Source: Jiangella aurantiaca (GTDB taxonomy: Bacteria; Actinomycetota; Actinomycetes; Jiangellales; Jiangellaceae). Taken from it: a stretch of 64,000 nt of DNA. The position numbers and the translations under genes are program-made. The stretch lies in NCBI RefSeq assembly GCF_004349105.1, contig NZ_SMLB01000028.1:1-64000 (forward strand). The letters are read 5' to 3'. The notes under the pieces are model-generated. The model had not been told where the DNA came from. It did not search any database and was given only the letters and a program-made list of their open reading frames with translations. Positions 59,627 to 64,000 of the stretch are shown piece by piece. Every line of letters begins with the position of its first letter. Within the stretch, counting starts at the first letter, position 1.

Positions 59627-62083
59627 TCAACGGGCGATCGTGACTGATGCGTCGAGTGGCAGGTCATCGACGTGGTGCCCGACCTGCAGCAGATAGGTTC
59701 CCGCCTCGACGTGCCATCCACCGTCCCAGTGCGCGAACGCCCGCGCGCCGAGCCGGATCGTCACCGTCTCCTCGGTCGCGGCATCAGCCCGCACCACGGC
59801 GAAACCCGCCAGCCAGCGCACCGGACGCTCGACCGCGCTGGCCGGACGAGCGAGGTAGGCCTGAACGACGTGCTTGCCGGCGCGCCCGCCTGTGTTACGC
59901 ACGGCGACCTGGACGTCCACGCCGTCGGTGGCCGGGACCACGCGCAGGCCGGACAGCTCCCACGTCGTGTAGCCCTGGCCGGACCCGAACGGGTACGCCG
60001 GCGTGACGTGGTCACGCAGCCAGGCGCGGTAGCCGACATGGATGCCCTCGGTATACACGACGTCGCCGTCGACGGCGGTGGTGTCCAACACCGGCACGTC
60101 GGCCTCGGCCGCCGGCCACGTGGTCGGCAGCCGCCCGCCTGGTTCGGACGCTCCGAGAAGCACGTCGGCGATCGCGCGCCCCATCTCTTGTCCGCCGAAC
60201 CAGGCGAGCACGATCGCCGCGACCTCGTCGCGCCACGGCATCAGCACCGGTGCGCCCGCGTTCACCACGACCACCGTCCGCGGGTTCGCCGCCGCGACGG
60301 CGCGGACCAGCTCGTCCTGGCGCCCGGGTAGAGCCAGCGTGGTCCGGTCGAAGCTCTCGCTCTCCATGTCATCCGTGGTGCCGACAACGGCCACGACGAC
60401 GTCGGCCTGCCGGGCCGCCTCGACCGCGGCCGCGATCGCCTCATCCGGCGACGACGTGGCCGGATCGATCCCCACGATCAGCGTCACGGCGGCATCGGGG
60501 CGGTCGCGTCCGGGCAGCTCCAGCCGCACGTCGATGGTCACGGGACGGCCGGCGACCAGGTCCACCGGCGCGCTCGCGATCGGCGGCGAGACCAGGCCGC
60601 CGGCGAAGTCCGCTCCATCGTGCTCCAGCTCCTCGTCCAGCAGCGCGATCCCGTCGACCGCCAGCCGGACCCGGCCGGCGGCGGCGACGCCGAGCCGGAC
60701 GGTCTCGCTGACCTGGGGCACGTAACTCGTGGTCAGCTCAACGACGGCGACATCGGCCAGCCGTGTCGAACCGAACCGAGCGAGATCGGCCGAACGCCGG
60801 TGCTCGGTGAACACCACCGTGCCGTTGGCGGCCCGGCACACGAGCCGCACGCCAGGGGTCGCATCGACCGGATCGGTGAGCCGCGCCGCTGGCAGCGGGG
60901 CCAGGGCCGGCTGGACCAACGCTCCGAACTCCCAGCGCACGTCGGCATCGGGCAGAGCCTGCTGCAGTCCCTCCAGCGGCGAAATCACGTACTCGGGTTG
61001 GACGTGCGCGCTGCCACCGCCCTGGCTGCGGGCGATGAACGCGTTGTGCCCCACCACCGCCACCGACCGCAGCGTCGCCCGGTCCCATGGCAGTTCGCCC
61101 GTGTTGCGGAGCAGGACCATGCCGTCCGCGGCGACCTCACGGGCCAGCGCGGGTCCGTCGGCGACCTGCGCCCCGCCCTCGACGGGGCGTGGTTCGAACC
61201 GGTCCAGGGCACCGACCCGGGCGGCCAGGCGCAGCACGCGGAGGACCTTCTCGGCGATCGCCTCCGCGGAGACCCGCCCCGCCTTGACCGCGCCGACCAG
61301 CGCGTCGCCCCAGGGGCCGCCGGGTCCCGGCATGACGACGTCCTGGCGGGCCCGCGCCGACGGCTCGGTGCTGGTGACCGCACCCCAGTCCGAGACCACG
61401 ACACCGTCGAAGCCCCATTCGCCGCACAGCGGCTCGGCGAGCAGGGGGTTCTCGGTCATGGTCGCGCCGTTCACCGAGTTGTAGGCGGACATCACCATCC
61501 ATGGCCGCTCGGTCACCACGGTGTCCTCGAACGCCGCGAGGTAGAGCTCACGCAGCGCCCGGTCACTCACGACGACGTTGGCCGTGTGCCGGTCGTTCTC
61601 GAAGTCGTTGGCCACGTAGTGCTTCGGACAGGCGCCGACGCCGCCGTCCTGCATGCCTTGGACGTAGGCGGCGGCCAACGCGGACGTCAGCCTCGGATCC
61701 TCGGAGTACGCCTCGAAGTGCCGGCCCCCGAGCGGGCTGCGATGCAGGTTGATCGTCGGCCCGAGCACGACGTCGGCGCCCATGCGGCGCGCCTCCGCCG
61801 CGAGCATCGCCCCGTACCGGTAGGCGAGAGCGGGATCCCAGGTGGCGCCGAGCGCCGTCGCCGACGGCAGGTTCAGCGCTGTCTCCTCGCCCTCCCAGCT
61901 GACGCCCCGGATGCCGGAGGGGCCGTCGGACAGCCTGATCGAACGCAGGCCGATCGCCGGCTCGGCTGGCAGATGCCAGAAGTCGGCGCCGGTCAGCAAC
62001 CGCACCTGCTGCTCGAGCGAAAGCTTCCCGACCAGCGCGCGAAGCTGGTCGTCACCGGCGGGGGTCTCGACGGAGTCGGGCAC
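59627..62083 (-). CDS. GH3 family beta-glycosidase, intracellular
   Basis: 818 residues from GTG at 62083 with an AGGAGG ribosome site; no signal peptide. N-terminal GH3 barrel: SDGPSGIRG, GPTINLHRSPLGGRHFEAYSED, K154/H155 in CPKHYVAND and nucleophile D232 in GVVVSDWGAVT. The second domain has NTGELPWDRA, and a PA14-like insertion (about 380-520) interrupts it before VVAVVGTTDDMESESFDR, where the acid/base usually lies. The C-terminal fibronectin III-like part has the ELSGLRVVPA and GKHVVQAYL elements. It trims sugars from imported oligosaccharides. It lies 46 bases downstream of its LacI gene, in one operon. Confidence 0.93.
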   Translation of the reverse strand: MPDSVETPAGDDQLRALVGKLSLEQQVRLLTGADFWHLPAEPAIGLRSIRLSDGPSGIRGVSWEGEETALNLPSATALGATWDPALAYRYGAMLAAEARRMGADVVLGPTINLHRSPLGGRHFEAYSEDPRLTSALAAAYVQGMQDGGVGACPKHYVANDFENDRHTANVVVSDRALRELYLAAFEDTVVTERPWMVMSAYNSVNGATMTENPLLAEPLCGEWGFDGVVVSDWGAVTSTEPSARARQDVVMPGPGGPWGDALVGAVKAGRVSAEAIAEKVLRVLRLAARVGALDRFEPRPVEGGAQVADGPALAREVAADGMVLLRNTGELPWDRATLRSVAVVGHNAFIARSQGGGSAHVQPEYVISPLEGLQQALPDADVRWEFGALVQPALAPLPAARLTDPVDATPGVRLVCRAANGTVVFTEHRRSADLARFGSTRLADVAVVELTTSYVPQVSETVRLGVAAAGRVRLAVDGIALLDEELEHDGADFAGGLVSPPIASAPVDLVAGRPVTIDVRLELPGRDRPDAAVTLIVGIDPATSSPDEAIAAAVEAARQADVVVAVVGTTDDMESESFDRTTLALPGRQDELVRAVAAANPRTVVVVNAGAPVLMPWRDEVAAIVLAWFGGQEMGRAIADVLLGASEPGGRLPTTWPAAEADVPVLDTTAVDGDVVYTEGIHVGYRAWLRDHVTPAYPFGSGQGYTTWELSGLRVVPATDGVDVQVAVRNTGGRAGKHVVQAYLARPASAVERPVRWLAGFAVVRADAATEETVTIRLGARAFAHWDGGWHVEAGTYLLQVGHHVDDLPLDASVTIAR

Positions 62084-62129
62084 GGGGCCTCCTCACCCGG
62101 GCAGGAGCCCGGTGTCGTGGGTGATGTCG

Positions 62130-63167
62130 TCAGCGCGGAACCGGCGCGACGGTGGTGCCTGACACGACCGAGCACGGCACGACGATGCTCTGCCCGGCGC
62201 CGTCGGGGTCTTCCAGCACCTCGACCAGCGCGTCGATGGCGGTCCGGCCGATGTGGACTCGGGGGATCTGCAGGGCGACCCAGGGAGTGGTCACCTCCGG
62301 CGTCAGATCCTCGAGGACGACGACGGACAGATCGCGGGGGATGCGCAGCCCTCGGATGCGAAGCTCAGCAGCCAGCAGGTCGGCCAGCGGCAGGCTCTCG
62401 GCGACGACCGCGGTCTCGGGGCCGCGAATCAGCTCCTCGATCCACTCCGTGGTCAGGCCGGACTCGCCGCGCGCACCCGGCGAGCGGTCCTCGAGACCGA
62501 GCCGTGCGACCGCTTCGACGTAGCCGCGCCGGCGGTCCTCGTAGGGCTCCAGTCCGAACGTCGCCCGCAGGTAGGCCAGGTGATGGTGGCCCTGCTCGGC
62601 CAGCATGGCAACGATCTCGCCGGTGACGCTGAAGTAGTCGGGAACGACGCAGGGGAACTCCGCGCCGGGCACCTCGCGGCGGCCGATGTGCACGAACGGA
62701 TAGCCCTCGCTCGCCAGCCGCGCGAGGTCACCCTTGTCGGTGACCGCACCAAGGAGCACGCTGCCATCGGCGATGTTCAGCCGGTTGACACCGTCCCGGT
62801 AGACCCGCCGCCGCCCATCGCTTGCGCCGGTCGACGTGAAGAGCACCAGGTCGTAGCCCAGCTCTTCGGCGCGCTCCTCGATACCGAGCAGGAACTCGAA
62901 GAAGAAGCTCTCGCGCGCGTGTGGAAATACCGGTTCGAAGGTGTGCACGCCCAGCAGCTTGTTGCGCTTGTTGCGCAGGCTCCGCGCCGACATGTTGGGG
63001 ACGTAGCCGAGCTCCCTGACCGCCGCCATTACCTTGCGCCGGGTGTTCTCCGGAATCCGGGTCGCCTCGGCGCCGCCAGCGATGACCTTCGACACCGCCG
63101 ACTGCGACACGCCGGCCAGCCGGGCCACGTCCGCCTGACGCGGAGCCCGTTCGCGACGCTTGGCCAT
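62130..63167 (-). CDS. LacI-family transcriptional regulator, module C
   Basis: 345 residues from ATG at 63167 (an in-frame start at 63242 would add residues read from the operator region). Helix-turn-helix at about residues 12-32: RQADVARLAGVSQSAVSKVI; hinge region PNMSARSLRNKRNKLLG; ligand domain with FFFEFLLGIEERAEEL and VVVLEDLTPEVTTPW. It precedes the GH3 gene in the same operon and has one operator copy 27 bases upstream, so it probably represses itself, the GH3 gene and the FAD oxidoreductase/importer operon. Confidence 0.93.
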   Translation of the reverse strand: MAKRRERAPRQADVARLAGVSQSAVSKVIAGGAEATRIPENTRRKVMAAVRELGYVPNMSARSLRNKRNKLLGVHTFEPVFPHARESFFFEFLLGIEERAEELGYDLVLFTSTGASDGRRRVYRDGVNRLNIADGSVLLGAVTDKGDLARLASEGYPFVHIGRREVPGAEFPCVVPDYFSVTGEIVAMLAEQGHHHLAYLRATFGLEPYEDRRRGYVEAVARLGLEDRSPGARGESGLTTEWIEELIRGPETAVVAESLPLADLLAAELRIRGLRIPRDLSVVVLEDLTPEVTTPWVALQIPRVHIGRTAIDALVEVLEDPDGAGQSIVVPCSVVSGTTVAPVPR

Positions 63168-63193
63168 GAGCCTTCCCAAAGACGATCCGCCAG

Positions 63194-63207
63194 GTGTTAC
63201 TACGTAT
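63194..63207. promoter_or_regulatory. LacI operator copy upstream of the module C LacI gene
   Basis: GTGTTACTACGTAT matches 13 of 14 bases of the copy at 59581-59594 and lies just upstream of the LacI ATG at 63167. The regulator would control its own expression and that of GH3. Confidence 0.65.
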
Positions 63208-63710
63208 GACCGACGATATCCAGACCGCGAGGAGACTGTCAAAGGCGGACAGTTGGATCCTGGACAACGGGTCGCCTACGTGACGTCCTCACAGTCGTCC
63301 CGGCCTGCTGGGCCGAGGTGTCTCGGCAACGTGCGCCCACAGTGGGGGTGGCACCGCTCGGCTCGTAGAGCGCAGAGTGGATCGAACCCAGGTGTACGTG
63401 ACACAGGACCTGGCCCGGCGGCTGCTGGGCTGCGGCGATGACCCCCATGGCGTGCATGACTCGCTCGCCGGCAGACCAGCCTCGCCGGAACCGTGCCTCA
63501 CCGGCGTGGTCAAGGTCGGCTTGGACCGCAACTACCTCGGTCGCTGGTCGGACGATGATCCCAACCCCGAACTCGCGAGCAGACATTTCATAGTCCCGTC
63601 CCTGACGCCTGGCCCAGCGACAGCAGGTTGGTTGTGGACAAGTGGCTCGCAACCAACCACAAGCTTAGTATTCCTTGACACGAATATTCTTATCCGTGAA
63701 TACTGGGATC
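63208..63710. other. Region with no confident gene, right of module C
   Basis: About 500 bases. A minus-strand frame ending at 63239 contains a stretch with protein-like hydrophobic spacing (REFGVGIIVRPATEVV, then GQVLCHVHLGSIHSALY) that could be a small unknown protein or an eroded gene, but no family or ribosome site supports it. The last 50 bases hold the promoter of the ArsR gene. Confidence 0.3.
63675..63710 (+). promoter_or_regulatory. Candidate leaderless promoter of the ArsR gene
   Basis: TTGACA at 63675-63680 and AATACT at 63699-63704 are 18 bases apart; the -10 box is followed by GGGATC and then the ATG at 63711, so transcription would start at or near the A of ATG. There is no ribosome site. 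TATTC/GAATA at 63685-63689 and 63698-63702 form an inverted repeat within the promoter, a possible ArsR operator. Confidence 0.6.
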
Positions 63711-64000
63711 ATGGACGTGATCCTCTCCGCACTGGCCGACCCGGCCCGCTGGCGGCTTGTGCGCTTGCTGGCCGAGCGGCCCCGCTCGGTGGGCGTCCTC
63801 GCCCAACTCGCCCAGGCACGCCAGCCGCAGACGACCAAGCACCTGCAAACCCTTGAGCGCGCCGGCGTCGTCACCTCCCAGCGCAGCGGCCAGCGCCACA
63901 TATACGCGCTGCGATCCGATCCCCTCCGCGACCTGGCCGCCGCGCTGGGCCAGCTCGCCGACACCGCCGACCAGGCCGCCGGCCCGCGCGCGACCTTCGA
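63711..64000 (+). CDS. ArsR-family winged-helix regulator, 3' truncated
   Basis: Open to the right window edge (97 codons seen). The start DVILSALADPARWRLVRLLAE, the recognition helix RQPQTTKHLQTLERAGVV and the wing SGQRHIYALRSDPL match a winged helix of the ArsR type. The gene is cut by the window, so its C-terminus and neighbours are unseen. It is divergent from the module C LacI gene. Confidence 0.85.
   Translation, partial: MDVILSALADPARWRLVRLLAERPRSVGVLAQLAQARQPQTTKHLQTLERAGVVTSQRSGQRHIYALRSDPLRDLAAALGQLADTADQAAGPRATF

Noticed and set aside
63360-63400. Second tRNA T-loop-like sequence (GGATCGAACCC)
   Set aside because: The flanking bases do not form a T-arm stem, unlike the one at 49039-49055.
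63239-63652. Minus-strand frame right of module C
   Set aside because: Some protein-like spacing, but no family, no ribosome site and no supporting neighbour; left as unassigned sequence.
1-64000. CRISPR arrays, complete tRNA genes or intact insertion sequences
   Set aside because: No regularly spaced repeats, cloverleaf-capable segments or transposase motifs were recognised anywhere in the window.

Overview
This is a very GC-rich window (roughly 70 percent by eye) with many GTG starts, 1-11 base stop/start overlaps between same-strand genes, Tat-type lipoproteins, LAL-type and ROK/LacI regulators and two apparently leaderless ArsR genes. That points to an actinobacterial chromosome; I cannot name the genus from the sequence alone. 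No CRISPR array, rRNA gene, complete tRNA or intact mobile element was seen.

Most of the window is an island for using sulfated polysaccharides, in three modules, each with its own regulator and importer. Module A (5323-18800): a LacI regulator, a CUT1 sugar ABC importer without its own ATPase, three sulfatases, two tandem secreted GH16 enzymes, a secreted clan GH-A glycosidase and an intracellular (alpha/alpha)6 glycosidase. Module B (31509-48903): a ROK regulator, an Opp-type importer with a fused double ATPase, four sulfatases, a secreted GH5 enzyme and a sugar-acid trio (enolase-superfamily enzyme, DapA-family lyase, SDR). Module C (50067-63167): a second LacI regulator, a complete five-gene Opp-type importer, an FAD oxidoreductase, a secreted double GH16 protein whose second domain has lost its catalytic acids, and a GH3 glycosidase. 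Each module has a repeated palindrome-like DNA motif at its control regions, different for each module, so regulator-operator pairs can be proposed.

Localisation is consistent across the island. The endo-type hydrolases (GH16, GH5, GH-A) carry signal peptides, while all seven sulfatases and the GH3 and (alpha/alpha)6 enzymes lack one. The implied route is extracellular cutting of the polymer, import of still-sulfated oligosaccharides, desulfation and exo-cleavage in the cytoplasm, and then sugar-acid catabolism. Which sulfated glycan is the substrate cannot be read from the sequence.

The rest is general genome content. 1-5199 holds a membrane glycan-binding-type protein, a small membrane protein, a DHFR-like protein, a LAL regulator and a decayed M48 protease. 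19076-30966 holds a PrsW protease, an FtsH protease, a two-component system, a threonine-dehydratase-like enzyme with an ArsR regulator, VOC and SRPBCC proteins, an orphan NADH dehydrogenase subunit D, a PRC-barrel protein and a TetR/SnoaL pair. Around 48904-49060 a tRNA 3'-end-like fragment next to a broken ORF may be an old integration scar. The right edge cuts an ArsR regulator.
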